Shown here piece by piece: positions 52,248 through 61,007 of a DNA stretch of 64,000 nt (positions within the stretch are counted from its first letter, which is position 1; every line of letters begins with the position of its first letter). Under the pieces are notes generated by a model. The model was not told where the DNA came from, made no database searches, and saw only the letters and a list, made by a program, of their open reading frames with translations. This stretch comes from Desulfobacterales bacterium (GTDB taxonomy: Bacteria; Desulfobacterota; Desulfobacteria; Desulfobacterales; SURF-7). The translations under genes and the position numbers were made by a program. Location: the NCBI GenBank assembly GCA_028277765.1, contig JANQFQ010000095.1:1-64000 (forward strand), in the 5' to 3' direction.

Positions 52248-53741
52248 ATGAAACAGCCAAAAAAAATGAACCTCATAAACGCTTTATATAGTATATCACC
52301 AGTTAACAATATATTAAAGTCACTTTTTTATCTTTTAATATTCTCCACTTATATTGTTTTGAATGGATGCGCTACAGCGCCGACATACATAAGCCCTTTA
52401 ACAGATGAATATATTCAGCTAAAAGCATCCAAAAGATTTTCTTCATTATCGATTGGCGTAATATTGTCAAAAAATACAAAGGCAACAATACAATATATTG
52501 AAGAAAGAAATAAATATTCAAAAATCAAATCGCATTTAGCTTTAATCAATTTTGATTCACAATATGTTATTAAACAAATGAATAAGATTTTAAGCAGTCG
52601 TTTTAATAAAGTGGTTCAATTAAACAATATAAACGAAGCAAAAAATCATGATGTAGATTTATGTATGCTGTTAGATTATCGCCTTAATAACCCTGCAATA
52701 AAAGGAAAGCCGAGCTTAATAATTCTTGAAGGGATGTTCTTAGATTTAAATGGAAAAATTATTGACACACTTTATGGTAAATATGAAAAAATTGTCTTAC
52801 ATAAAGGTCTTGAATTAAGCTCACCAAAAGGGGGACGTTTTAAAGAGGTTGCAGATTATGCTCTTATAGCTTTTTTTAAAGAATTAGATAATTCCTCAAA
52901 AATTTCTGTGTTTAAAAAAAATATTGATAATTACTATTCAACCACAAAAACATTAAAAGTACATGGAGAAGATGCTGAGCAAGAACATATTAAATTAAAA
53001 AGTTTTGATATTAAACAATCAGAGGACATACCCTTTGGTAACTATCATGCTTTGGTTATTGGCAACAATAATTATAAATATATCGACAGCCTAAAAACAG
53101 CCATAAATGATGCCAGAAGCGTAGCAGATATATTGCAAACCTCATACGGATTTAAAGTTAAACTAATATTAGACGGCACTCGTGGTAACATACTTGATTC
53201 CCTTGATACTATCCGTTCAAAACTAACTTCTCATGACAATTTATTGATATATTATGCAGGCCATGGCTATTTTGATGAAGAATCAGAACGGGGCTACTGG
53301 TTGCCGATTGATGCAAAAGATACCAGAAAAGCAGACTGGATATCAAATATAGATATTACTGATACCCTTAAAGCAATTAGGGCAAAACATGTAATAGTAG
53401 TGGCTGACAGTTGCTATTCAGGAACATTAACACGCTCAATTAAGGTTAAATTGAGAAGCTCAGAGTATATATCACGGATCGCGCAAAAAAAATCCCGAAC
53501 TGTTTTAACCTCTGGCGGTTTAGAACCAGTAATAGATAGTGGCGGTGGCAATCATTCTGTGTTTGCAAAGGCTTTTCTTGATGCTTTAAAAGAGAATACT
53601 GGTGTAATGGATGGCACATTACTATTTGGCAAGATAAGACGGCCGGTAATGGTCAATTCACCTCAAACCCCTCAATATTCTGATATAAGATTTGCAGGGC
53701 ATGATGGCGGTGATTTCTTGTTTGTCAGGAAAAAAAGGTGA
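52248..53741 (+). CDS. Caspase-like (C14 family) lipoprotein
   Basis: 497 aa. Signal segment with lipobox LNGC (Cys41). Residues about 45-220 are a DUF-like domain resembling envelope lipoproteins. Residues about 265-490 are a caspase-hemoglobinase fold: strand ALVIGNNNYKYI, the catalytic His339 in YYAGHGYF and Cys389 in VADSCYSGTL, plus YWLPIDAKD. Both catalytic residues are intact. Bacterial caspase-like proteases cut at basic residues and serve in signalling or defence. A lipid anchor suggests a periplasmic or outer-membrane location, unusual for defence proteases. Part of a small lipoprotein group with the Ig-like gene upstream. Confidence 0.85.
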   Translation: MKQPKKMNLINALYSISPVNNILKSLFYLLIFSTYIVLNGCATAPTYISPLTDEYIQLKASKRFSSLSIGVILSKNTKATIQYIEERNKYSKIKSHLALINFDSQYVIKQMNKILSSRFNKVVQLNNINEAKNHDVDLCMLLDYRLNNPAIKGKPSLIILEGMFLDLNGKIIDTLYGKYEKIVLHKGLELSSPKGGRFKEVADYALIAFFKELDNSSKISVFKKNIDNYYSTTKTLKVHGEDAEQEHIKLKSFDIKQSEDIPFGNYHALVIGNNNYKYIDSLKTAINDARSVADILQTSYGFKVKLILDGTRGNILDSLDTIRSKLTSHDNLLIYYAGHGYFDEESERGYWLPIDAKDTRKADWISNIDITDTLKAIRAKHVIVVADSCYSGTLTRSIKVKLRSSEYISRIAQKKSRTVLTSGGLEPVIDSGGGNHSVFAKAFLDALKENTGVMDGTLLFGKIRRPVMVNSPQTPQYSDIRFAGHDGGDFLFVRKKR

Positions 53742-53878
53742 TGGCTGAAAAAGGTCAAAGGATCAGGTCTAAAATCTTTAATATCCCTTGTTGACGAACT
53801 AATTACCGAAGGGATTGAAACAAGAGGTTTTAGGGTAGAAAAAAAACAGATTAAGCGAACAAACAGACAGGAGGAAAC

Positions 53879-54571
53879 ATGAATACAATAAACATAAAAT
53901 ATGTTTTTACCTTGCCTGATGGGAAAGAGGAAGTCTTTGATATTTGTCTTAATCCTGAGACATTAGATCTTATTGGAAATGAACCTAAAGTGTTGGCTGA
54001 TTGGGTACGCTTGGATTATCTCCAGTGCCCAAACTGTCCCTTTACGCCTGAAACACATCAAACCTGTCCGCTTGTGATGAATCTTGTGAATATTATTTTA
54101 TGTTTTGAAAAAATAATATCCTATGAAGAAATCCATGTGGCAGTACATACTGATGGCAGAATAATTTCAAAGGACACAACCGCACAGCGCGGTATCAGTT
54201 CATTGATGGGGCTAGTCAATGCTACAAGCGGCTGTCCGCACACTGCTTTTTTCAAGCCAATGGCACACTTTCATCTTCCGTTTGCCACCCAGGAAGAAAC
54301 AATGTTTAGAGCAACGTCAACGTATCTCATGACACAGTATTTTCTAAAAAAAGAAGGAAAGGAAGCTGACCTCAATCTTCAAGGGCTTTCAGAGAAATAT
54401 AAAAACGTTCAGGTTGTAAATAAAGCGATTGTTGAACGTTTACGTGAAACATCCGAGTCTGATTCTTCTTTAAATGCAATCATCATTCTTGATATGCTCG
54501 CACAAGTTATGCCTGATGCTATTGAAGATTCGCTGGAAAAGATCCGATATATATTTAAGAGTTTATTATAA
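53879..54571 (+). CDS. Conserved hypothetical protein with Cys motif (DUF6901-like)
   Basis: 230 aa, ATG with AGGAGG upstream. An N-terminal domain starts IKYVFTLPDGKEEVFDICLNPETLDL and contains C50-x2-C53-x9-C63 (LQCPNCPFTPETHQTCPL), followed by a helical C-terminal half. The opening resembles DUF6901-type proteins I associate with Desulfobacterota, although I cannot check the match. Probably cytoplasmic and zinc-binding. Followed 31 bp later by a 57-aa protein with a good Shine-Dalgarno, so the pair is likely co-transcribed. Confidence 0.65.
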   Translation: MNTINIKYVFTLPDGKEEVFDICLNPETLDLIGNEPKVLADWVRLDYLQCPNCPFTPETHQTCPLVMNLVNIILCFEKIISYEEIHVAVHTDGRIISKDTTAQRGISSLMGLVNATSGCPHTAFFKPMAHFHLPFATQEETMFRATSTYLMTQYFLKKEGKEADLNLQGLSEKYKNVQVVNKAIVERLRETSESDSSLNAIIILDMLAQVMPDAIEDSLEKIRYIFKSLL

Positions 54572-54602
54572 ATGTTACAGATAGAGAACGAAAGGAAGTA
54601 AG

Positions 54603-54776
54603 ATGGATATAAAAGAGTTGATTGACCGTATCATTGCAGACGGCAAACTCACGGTAAAGGAGCACAAGCTGATAAAACATGCAGTAAACCTGGATCGTAA
54701 AATGGACGAGGTTGAATCAGAACAGATTGGCCGGGTGCTTGATATGATTAGAAGTGGTAAATTAAAAGTTGTCTGA
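54603..54776 (+). CDS. 57-aa TerB-like small protein
   Basis: MDIKELIDRIIADGKLTV is followed by KEHKLIKHAVNLDRKMDEVESEQIGRVL. The spacing of ADG, E and DxKxDxxE residues matches the 79-aa TerB-like protein at 3.7 kb (DGELDLGEL, DDKIDDDEKRVL). AAGGA lies seven bases before the ATG. Too short for many gene callers. Probably co-transcribed with the gene before it. Confidence 0.6.
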   Translation: MDIKELIDRIIADGKLTVKEHKLIKHAVNLDRKMDEVESEQIGRVLDMIRSGKLKVV

Positions 54777-54847
54777 AGTATATTGCCTAAAGTTATTGTA
54801 TCGCTCCATACAATCATTTTTAATAAAACAGGTAGAATTCCTCCACT

Positions 54848-54880
54848 TAAGGCACTTTTAACTTGTAACTTTAGGCACTC
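54848..54880. repeat. Fragment of dispersed TTTAGGCACTT repeat
   Basis: AAGGCACTTTTAACTTGTAA and CTTTAGGCACT resemble the ends of the repeats at 3585-3655 and 60896-60988. Located between convergent genes. Confidence 0.45.
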
Positions 54881-54889
54881 TTCTTAGAT

Positions 54890-56812
54890 TTAAATAACCT
54901 CCCCAGTCTTCTCCGTATGATACCCTCCCAGGTCCTTAACCCGTTTTTTAAATATTTCTGATCTTATGGTTTCAAGGAGGATCTGGATGTTTTCCGTATC
55001 AAAAAACTTTTCAGGGATAACCAAATCGTATTGTTCCGTGACAACAGGGATAAAATCGAGGTTTAACGCCTTTGCTGCTGCGTAAATGCCCAGCCCCACA
55101 TCAGCTCTCCCACTGATAACCGCCGCAGCTATATTCATGTGGGTGAATTCTTCATCTTCATATCCCTTTATCGTTGCTGGATCTATATTCAGCTGGCTTA
55201 ACCGAAAATCAAGAAGAATTCTTGTGCCGGATCCTGCCTGCCGATTGATAAGGCGGATATCATCACGGGCAAGGTCTTCGATCCCTTTAATCCCTTTTGG
55301 ATTTTTCAAGGGAACGATAAGCCCCTGGTCACGGATAACAAGATTGATCAGTTTTACGGATATGCCTGGAAGATATTTTTTAATGTACGAAACATTGTAG
55401 GTACCGTCTTCAGTATCAAGGAGGTGAGATCCCGCCATATGGCAGACACCTTTTTTAATAGCCATAAGACCGCCCATACTCCCCACATGGCTTGAAGAAA
55501 GAATCGTATTGCTGCCAGCCCGTATCTGGTCCGCGAGCACGTCAAGGGTGTTGTCATGACTCCCTACTGCTACAATTGTGTTATTCACGGAAGAGAGCGG
55601 TCGTATCAGTTCAGCTGTTACTATATCATCATCCTTGAACCCTTCCATGTGATTCGGCACCCGGATAATCCCATCTGCCTCGGTCAGCGTAGTAATACAA
55701 CCCGCACCCCTTGGCAAGGGGGTGGCGACAATATTCCCATCCACATTCCCAAGCTTTACACGTAAAAACTCTTCAACACCAAGTTTTGACGCTATTTTTC
55801 GAGCCGACTCAACCCTGACCTGTTCCCTCTCCTTATCAGGCTGGCCCAGCATCTTTAATACCGCCGGCCTTACAAACTGCTCAAATGCCACGATGGTCGA
55901 TACTGGATATCCTGGCATGCCGAAAACAGGCTTCCCTTTGATATCACCAATGATTACTGGCTTCCCCGGCATTATAGTAACACCATGGACAAGTACTTTT
56001 CCCAGATCGTCTATCACCGGCCTGGCAAAATCCTCGGAGCCTGCGGATGATCCGCCAACAATAAGAACAATATCCACCTCACTGTTGACTGCTTCATCAA
56101 CAGCCTTCCGGATACTATTAATATCATCTTTTATCATATCATGCCGTTTGTATACACCACCGCATGATTCAACCAGTTTCCCAAGCACAAATGAATTTGT
56201 CTCCAGCACCTGTCCGGGCTTAAGGTCCTCCAGAGGCGTTTCCCGCCAGTCAATAAGCTCTGAACCGGTCGGTATGATCAGCACATGGGGCTGTTTTTTA
56301 ACTTTAACACTGAATATTCCGCCTGAAAGGAGCGCGCCTATACAGTATGGGGTAATAACATGATTCTGGGGGAAAAGAAGCTCTGTTGCCACAATATCCT
56401 CCCCCATCTTCCTCACATGCTGCCATGGAAATGCCGGAGCCTCGATTTCAACCCGCTCTTCATTAATAACATTAACATGCTCTATCATTATCACAGAATC
56501 AGTACTTTCAGGAAGCACATGCCCTGTATTCATGTAAAACGCATCTTTCCCAATAACAAGCGCTTTGGGACTTGTCTCACTCGCGCCAAAGGTAGCATTC
56601 GCCTTAACAGCAATCCCATCCATTGCTGAAGCATGAAAATTCGGAGATGAAATCCTGGCTGAAACTGATTCATCAAGTACCCTGCCAACAGCATCAGGCA
56701 CAGGAATAGTTTCATCAGCCAGAACATCCAAAAGCCTGAAATTCTCAAAAAGAATCTCTTTTGCCTCAAGCAGCGTCTTTTTCTTTAAATATATATTTCG
56801 TTCTACGGCCAT
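54890..56812 (-). CDS. MoeA-type protein fused to periplasmic-binding-like domain
   Basis: About 640 aa from the ATG at 56812, which has AAAGGG upstream. Residues about 1-400 are MoeA/MogA: SPNFHASAMDGIAVKA, GSELIDW, IVGGSSAGSEDFARPVI, VTIMPGKPVIIG, GMPGYPVSTIVAFEQ. Residues about 430-640 are a type 2 periplasmic-binding fold (SSHVGSMGGLMAIKKG, NRQAGSGTRILLDF, SGRADVGLGIYAAA), similar to the C-terminus of LysR/ModE-type sensors. MoeA inserts molybdate or tungstate into molybdopterin; the extra domain may sense the metal or an anion. This two-domain protein pairs with the MoeA at 57.4 kb. Confidence 0.85.
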   Translation of the reverse strand: MAVERNIYLKKKTLLEAKEILFENFRLLDVLADETIPVPDAVGRVLDESVSARISSPNFHASAMDGIAVKANATFGASETSPKALVIGKDAFYMNTGHVLPESTDSVIMIEHVNVINEERVEIEAPAFPWQHVRKMGEDIVATELLFPQNHVITPYCIGALLSGGIFSVKVKKQPHVLIIPTGSELIDWRETPLEDLKPGQVLETNSFVLGKLVESCGGVYKRHDMIKDDINSIRKAVDEAVNSEVDIVLIVGGSSAGSEDFARPVIDDLGKVLVHGVTIMPGKPVIIGDIKGKPVFGMPGYPVSTIVAFEQFVRPAVLKMLGQPDKEREQVRVESARKIASKLGVEEFLRVKLGNVDGNIVATPLPRGAGCITTLTEADGIIRVPNHMEGFKDDDIVTAELIRPLSSVNNTIVAVGSHDNTLDVLADQIRAGSNTILSSSHVGSMGGLMAIKKGVCHMAGSHLLDTEDGTYNVSYIKKYLPGISVKLINLVIRDQGLIVPLKNPKGIKGIEDLARDDIRLINRQAGSGTRILLDFRLSQLNIDPATIKGYEDEEFTHMNIAAAVISGRADVGLGIYAAAKALNLDFIPVVTEQYDLVIPEKFFDTENIQILLETIRSEIFKKRVKDLGGYHTEKTGEVI

Positions 56813-56826
56813 TTTTAAACCCTTTT

Positions 56827-56856
56827 TTAACAAGGATTTACGGGATAAACAGGATA
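56827..56856. repeat. Inverted third copy of the ATCCTGT repeat
   Basis: Read on the minus strand it is TATCCTGTTTATCC...AAATCCTTGTTAA, matching the 32-bp repeats around the GxxExxY gene at all but four of 30 bases. It lies in the leader of the MoeA-fusion gene. Confidence 0.55.
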
Positions 56857-56949
56857 TTATTAAAACTTGTCAAACCACTCTTTTTACAGAAACAGTTAGA
56901 TTCCAAACGATTCTGTAACTAAGTATCTGGTATCAACACTTCTATTTTT

Positions 56950-56981
56950 TTTATCCTGCCTATCCTGTACATCCTTGTTAA
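56950..56981. repeat. Direct repeat, left flank of GxxExxY cassette
   Basis: TTTATCCTGCCTATCCTGTA followed by CATCCTTGTTAA; 30 of 32 bases equal the copy at 57399-57430. Confidence 0.65.
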
Positions 56982-56988
56982 AATTATA

Positions 56989-57354
56989 CTATCCCCTATA
57001 AAACCGACTATATTCAAGTTTAGGTTTTCCGAAATTTATCAACAGACCAACCTCTATTCCTGTCGCTTTAAGATAATTGATTAATTGAGCTTTATGCTCA
57101 GGTGCTATCTTTTGTATCGCTTTTAACTCCAAAATAATTTTATCTTCAACCAGCGTATCAGCAAAAAACTCACCAACTGAACAATCCCGAAACATAACTT
57201 TCAGTGGGACCTGGGACTTTGCTTCCAATCCAAGGTCATTCAGCGCAATAAGGAGTGCTTTTTCATATACGGATTCAAGAAAGCCGGCACCCAATTCATT
57301 ACTCACCTCAAAACAGGCTTTTAATATTTTTCCTGTCAGTTTTTCATATAACAT
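56989..57354 (-). CDS. GxxExxY protein
   Basis: 121 aa. The family motif is plain near residue 22: GAGFLESVYEKALLIALND (G-x2-E-x2-Y), and the end carries INYLKATGIEVGLLINFGKPKLEYSRFYRG. GxxExxY proteins are related to PD-(D/E)XK nucleases (FADTLVEDKIILELKAI shows the D...ExK pattern), though no activity is established. The gene lies between 32-bp direct repeats, and it interrupts the spacing between the two MoeA genes. AAGG precedes the ATG. Confidence 0.85.
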   Translation of the reverse strand: MLYEKLTGKILKACFEVSNELGAGFLESVYEKALLIALNDLGLEAKSQVPLKVMFRDCSVGEFFADTLVEDKIILELKAIQKIAPEHKAQLINYLKATGIEVGLLINFGKPKLEYSRFYRG

Positions 57355-57398
57355 TTACCTTCGTCCCTGATTTTATTTAGGATCAACAGTTTTATCAA

Positions 57399-57430
57399 TT
57401 TATCCTGTCCATCCTGTACATCCTTGTTAA
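57399..57430. repeat. Direct repeat, right flank of GxxExxY cassette
   Basis: TTTATCCTGTCCATCCTGTA followed by CATCCTTGTTAA; direct copy of 56950-56981. Sits just downstream of the second MoeA gene. Confidence 0.65.
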
Positions 57431-57438
57431 TTAATATG

Positions 57439-58668
57439 TTAAATTAGCATCACCGCCACCACAGTCCCTTTATCCACACCTTCGGTATTTGTATCCACTT
57501 TAACCAGTCCGTCCGCCTTAACCATGGTATTAATCAATCCTGATTTTCCCAGCACAGGCTCAGCTGTCAGGACACCGTTCTCTTCAACCAGACGCACCCT
57601 GACAAAATCACCGCGCCCAGGAGCAGAAGAAATGTTCCTGGATAGGACAGCAGAGACAAAAGGGACCGTCTTCTTTTCTCCAAATACCCCTCCCAGGTGT
57701 TCGATAAACGGCTTTACAACAATTTCAAATACAACCATAGCTGATACAACATGACCAGGCAATCCCCAGAAGGATTTTCCCTGGGTGCTGGCAAGGATGG
57801 TAGGTTTCCCCGGACTGATGGATATCCCGTGTATAAGAATCTCCGAATCAGGCAGGTTTGACAGCACTTCAATGGTAAAATCACGAGTACCGACCGAGCT
57901 TCCCCCGGAGATGATGACCATGTCTGTTTCCTGCAAAGCCCTGGAGCAGCTTTCAAAAAGGGCGTTATAGTCATCCTCTATGATGCCATAGGATATTGGA
58001 ACACCGCCGGTTTTTTTTACAAGGCCGGAAAGGGTATAGGTATTTATGTCACGGATCTGTCCTGGCTTTGGAACCGTATTTATCGGCACGACTTCATCGC
58101 CTGTGGATATAATGCCCACACAAGGCTGTTTATATACCTTTACCTTTTCTTTCCCAAGAGCCGCCAGTATACCCGTTTCCTGGGACCTAATTTTTTGTCC
58201 TTTGGTAAGGATGGCTTCCCCTTCTGCAAGGTCCTCCCCTTTTTCGATGATATGTTGACCTGGCGCAACACTCCGGTACACCTCAATGGTTGTTTCATCA
58301 ACGGCCTCGGTAAACTCAACCATGACCACACTGTCCGCGTCCTTAGGAAGCATCCCTCCGGTTGATATTTTCGCGGCCTCGCCTGGTCCTACTGAAAAAC
58401 CAGGCTTTTCGCCCATCTGTATGGTACCTTTGATATTAAGATACGCGGGATTTCCCTCAGACGCGCCAAAGGTGGATGATGCTTTTACCGCGTATCCATC
58501 CATGGTTGAACGGGAGAAACCCGGAAGATCTATATCTGATATCACATCTTCAGCCAACACCCTTCCACTGGTTTCAATCAAATCTATCTTTTCTGCACCA
58601 ACTGATGAAAAATCCTTTGCTAATCCTAGGACATCACCAAGGGCCGTAACATTAAAAAATTCTTTCAT
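57439..58668 (-). CDS. moeA: Molybdopterin molybdenumtransferase MoeA
   Basis: 409 aa, normal MoeA length. Motifs: DIDLPGFSRSTMDGYAVKA, GGMLPKDADSVVMVE, STGDEVVPI, ISGGSSVGTRDFTIEVL, ISISPGKPTILAS and GLPGHVVSAMVVFE. It catalyses metal insertion into adenylated molybdopterin in the cytoplasm. AAAGGG precedes the ATG at seven bases. The second, fused MoeA follows 0.6 kb downstream; organisms with both molybdenum and tungsten enzymes often have two MoeAs. Confidence 0.93.
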   Translation of the reverse strand: MKEFFNVTALGDVLGLAKDFSSVGAEKIDLIETSGRVLAEDVISDIDLPGFSRSTMDGYAVKASSTFGASEGNPAYLNIKGTIQMGEKPGFSVGPGEAAKISTGGMLPKDADSVVMVEFTEAVDETTIEVYRSVAPGQHIIEKGEDLAEGEAILTKGQKIRSQETGILAALGKEKVKVYKQPCVGIISTGDEVVPINTVPKPGQIRDINTYTLSGLVKKTGGVPISYGIIEDDYNALFESCSRALQETDMVIISGGSSVGTRDFTIEVLSNLPDSEILIHGISISPGKPTILASTQGKSFWGLPGHVVSAMVVFEIVVKPFIEHLGGVFGEKKTVPFVSAVLSRNISSAPGRGDFVRVRLVEENGVLTAEPVLGKSGLINTMVKADGLVKVDTNTEGVDKGTVVAVMLI

Positions 58669-58810
58669 AAAAATCCCTTTATTATTATGGCTGATACTGA
58701 TATCAAATACAGGTGTTTTAAATCAAGCATCAAATGGCATTATACAATTTTTTATTTGAAAATCTGTAATGGGTAAATGCACAAAGCATCCTGATCGTAG
58801 CACGCAATAC

Positions 58811-58933
58811 ATGTGTATGAAATATGAGATATATATGTGCGAAGCATGCCTTAAATGCCCGGATCCTGAAATATACTGTAAACACAGGACATCCTGTACC
58901 ATCTGGTTCCTCACGACTAAATCTTTGGATTGA
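58811..58933 (+). CDS. Tiny Cys-rich protein, 40 aa
   Basis: Cysteines at 10, 13, 16, 23 and 29: MCEACLKCPDPEIYC, then KHRTSCTIWFL. C-x2-C-x2-C-x6-C-x5-C is a strong metal-binding pattern and the coding look is too regular for chance. Internal ATGs at positions 3 and 9 are possible starts; no good Shine-Dalgarno was found. It lies alone in the 355-bp gap between the MoeA and PfaD-like genes. Similar in style to the tiny Cys-rich genes at 34.1 and 34.9 kb. Confidence 0.5.
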   Translation: MCMKYEIYMCEACLKCPDPEIYCKHRTSCTIWFLTTKSLD

Positions 58934-59023
58934 TAAATAAAGGATTTTAAGGGCAAGGTCTACTTGCCCGTGACACTTTGCGCCTTAACGCCTTTGCGTG
59001 AAAAAGATAGAAAAATATTGGCA

Positions 59024-60439
59024 TTAACTGAGAAGATGTTCCAGCACATCCTTTGCAGAATAAGACATGTTTCCGTTTTTGATAAATTTCGGCAGGTAGG
59101 AAATATCATTGCCTGATGTGACAAAAAACTGTTCTACATATCCGCCCTGCTGGACCTGTTGAATATCAAGGTTCGCTATAAGGGCGTTGCACAGACACAC
59201 GCGGCCCTTAGTATCTTCAAGCTTGCCGCCTTTTTTAAGATACCGGCCAACCGGCTCTGACGGGCATCTATATCCCAGTGAACCGTCTGGTTTCTTATAA
59301 ATATGCCTCAAGTATCCCTGGTCGCAATATCTTTTACGTGCTAAATATTCTTTTTCATCAGACAACGTCCCTTTAATACTCAGGACCTTAAAAGGGAAAC
59401 CCGAAGGCGAGGCTTTGGGGTCTGTAAAAACATCAATCCCGCCGTTTAACACCATCGGGATAACACTCTCTTTTATTTTATTGGAAAAGCAGGATTCTTC
59501 TGCAAACGCGAAAGCCGTGCCGACCTGAATCCCTTCTGCTCCAGCATCAAGTGCCTCCTGAAGTTTATCTGGACTTCCATAAGAACCTGCTAGCCAGAAC
59601 GGGAGGCCAATATCTTTTATTTTGTCAAGATCCACTTTATCACGATCGCCATATACTGGTTCCCCGCTTTCACTCAATTGGGTCTTTCCCCTTGGCGGCG
59701 CGTTATGCCCGCCTGCGACATGTCCTTCAATGACAAATCCGTCAATTTTTCCAGATGCTTTTTTCGCCAGCATCTGCGCAAGCGGAACTGATGCGATGAT
59801 CCCTAAGAACAAGGGACGCTTCAGGGGTGGAAGCTCATGTCCAAAAAGTTTTTTTGGATCAAAATAAATTTTATAATTATCCTTAGATGTCGCACCTTCT
59901 ACCAGGAGCCTGAGGCATGCGGGTTCGTGGGCTGACAGCTTATCCAGCACACCGGGAATCTCCCGTGGAATACCCGCTCCCATAATAACATAATCAACAC
60001 CTGCCAGCATCGCGCCGTAAAGAGAATAGATATTGGGAAGCAGAATTTTTTCAAGCAGGTTTATCCCTACCACTCCCTTGTGCCCTTCCTTTGCAAGAAA
60101 AACTTCCGCAAAATTTCCGGCCACAGTAATTTCCTGTATCTCGCGGCTTGGTTTATGTGTAAATTTGCGAATTTGCTTAAACGGTTTATCAGCGGGTTTG
60201 CCGCCCGGAATAAAATATTTGTCAATAATTCTCCGTGAAATCTCAGGTATTGGAAAGTGCTCAAGTGCGTGGCGATAATGCCCGCCCGGGTCACCTTTCT
60301 GCAGATGGCGTATCATAATTTCATCCTGGGCGGTTCCTGAAACTACTCCCAGCTGTCCTGTTTCAGAAACAGTTCGAGCGAGAAGCCAGCCGGAAACACC
60401 AGCCCCCATTCCGCCCTGAATGATTTTTGGATATGCCAT
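59024..60439 (-). CDS. Nitronate monooxygenase/PfaD-family flavoprotein
   Basis: 471 aa. A TIM-barrel flavoenzyme with IIQGGMGAGVSGWLLARTVSE at the start and the FMN-binding GHVAGGHN, LAGSYGSPDKL and GAEGIQVGTAFAFAEES segments. Length and the Cys-rich C-terminal part (RYCDQGYLRHIYKK, KGRVCLCNAL) match the PfaD/2-nitropropane-dioxygenase-like enoyl reductase branch rather than the short nitronate monooxygenases. Enoyl reductase activity on an acyl substrate or nitronate oxidation are both possible. No polyketide-like synthase genes are next to it. Confidence 0.8.
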   Translation of the reverse strand: MAYPKIIQGGMGAGVSGWLLARTVSETGQLGVVSGTAQDEIMIRHLQKGDPGGHYRHALEHFPIPEISRRIIDKYFIPGGKPADKPFKQIRKFTHKPSREIQEITVAGNFAEVFLAKEGHKGVVGINLLEKILLPNIYSLYGAMLAGVDYVIMGAGIPREIPGVLDKLSAHEPACLRLLVEGATSKDNYKIYFDPKKLFGHELPPLKRPLFLGIIASVPLAQMLAKKASGKIDGFVIEGHVAGGHNAPPRGKTQLSESGEPVYGDRDKVDLDKIKDIGLPFWLAGSYGSPDKLQEALDAGAEGIQVGTAFAFAEESCFSNKIKESVIPMVLNGGIDVFTDPKASPSGFPFKVLSIKGTLSDEKEYLARKRYCDQGYLRHIYKKPDGSLGYRCPSEPVGRYLKKGGKLEDTKGRVCLCNALIANLDIQQVQQGGYVEQFFVTSGNDISYLPKFIKNGNMSYSAKDVLEHLLS

Positions 60440-61007
60440 ATTGTTCTAAAACCTCTTTTCATTGTTATCTTTTTTTAAATTAGATGCTATTATCCTACAA
60501 ATCAATATGGCCGTCAATTTTCATTACTCACTTTTACATAAGTTTTACAAAACAGACAGAACCGGTTTTTTTCACAACTCAGAAGAATTCTTAGATATAA
60601 AAGTTCTGCTTTACAAGTATAGGGAAAATTGATAGCTTCAAAAAGTTTCTTACTAATTTAATGGCTGCTATTATTTCTGCTTTACCCTTTATTTTTTGCT
60701 GTAAAAACAAGTGGATAAACAACAGGATAACATCAGTTCTGAGTTGATATATTTTTTAGAAATATCATTGCATTAGCTTTAGGATGCTCTATTTAAGTGT
60801 GTCTAATTCGAAAACAGGGTGTTCATTTTGTAAACACTTAATGGCACCATCCTGTCCCTTTAAATATTTACTGTTGGCAGGATACATTAACTTAAGGCAC
60901 TTGTAACTTTTCATTACTCGATCACGACCACGATTTTTTTTAAACTGCCAGAGCGGAGCGATACCACAACTTTAGGCACTTATAACTTACAAGACACTTT
61001 ATAAGAT
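60440..61007. other. 570-bp divergent gap with repeats
   Basis: No gene found. The first half is AT-rich and probably holds the promoter of the flavoprotein gene. The second half holds the dispersed repeat 60896-60988 right before the M48 gene. Confidence 0.45.
60896..60988. repeat. Dispersed intergenic repeat, copy 2
   Basis: TTAAGGCACTTGTAACTTTT, then CGATCACGACCACGATTTTT, then CAGAGCGGAGCGATACCACA followed by ACTTTAGGCACTT. Matches 3552-3632 closely. Ends 20 bp before the M48 start codon, so it forms most of that gene's leader. Confidence 0.6.

Noticed and set aside
53744-53881. Open frame reading LKSLISLVDELITEGIETRG between the caspase gene and the next gene
   Set aside because: Protein-like composition but no start codon after the preceding TGA, and it runs into the next gene's start. 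Possible remnant; not supportable as a gene.
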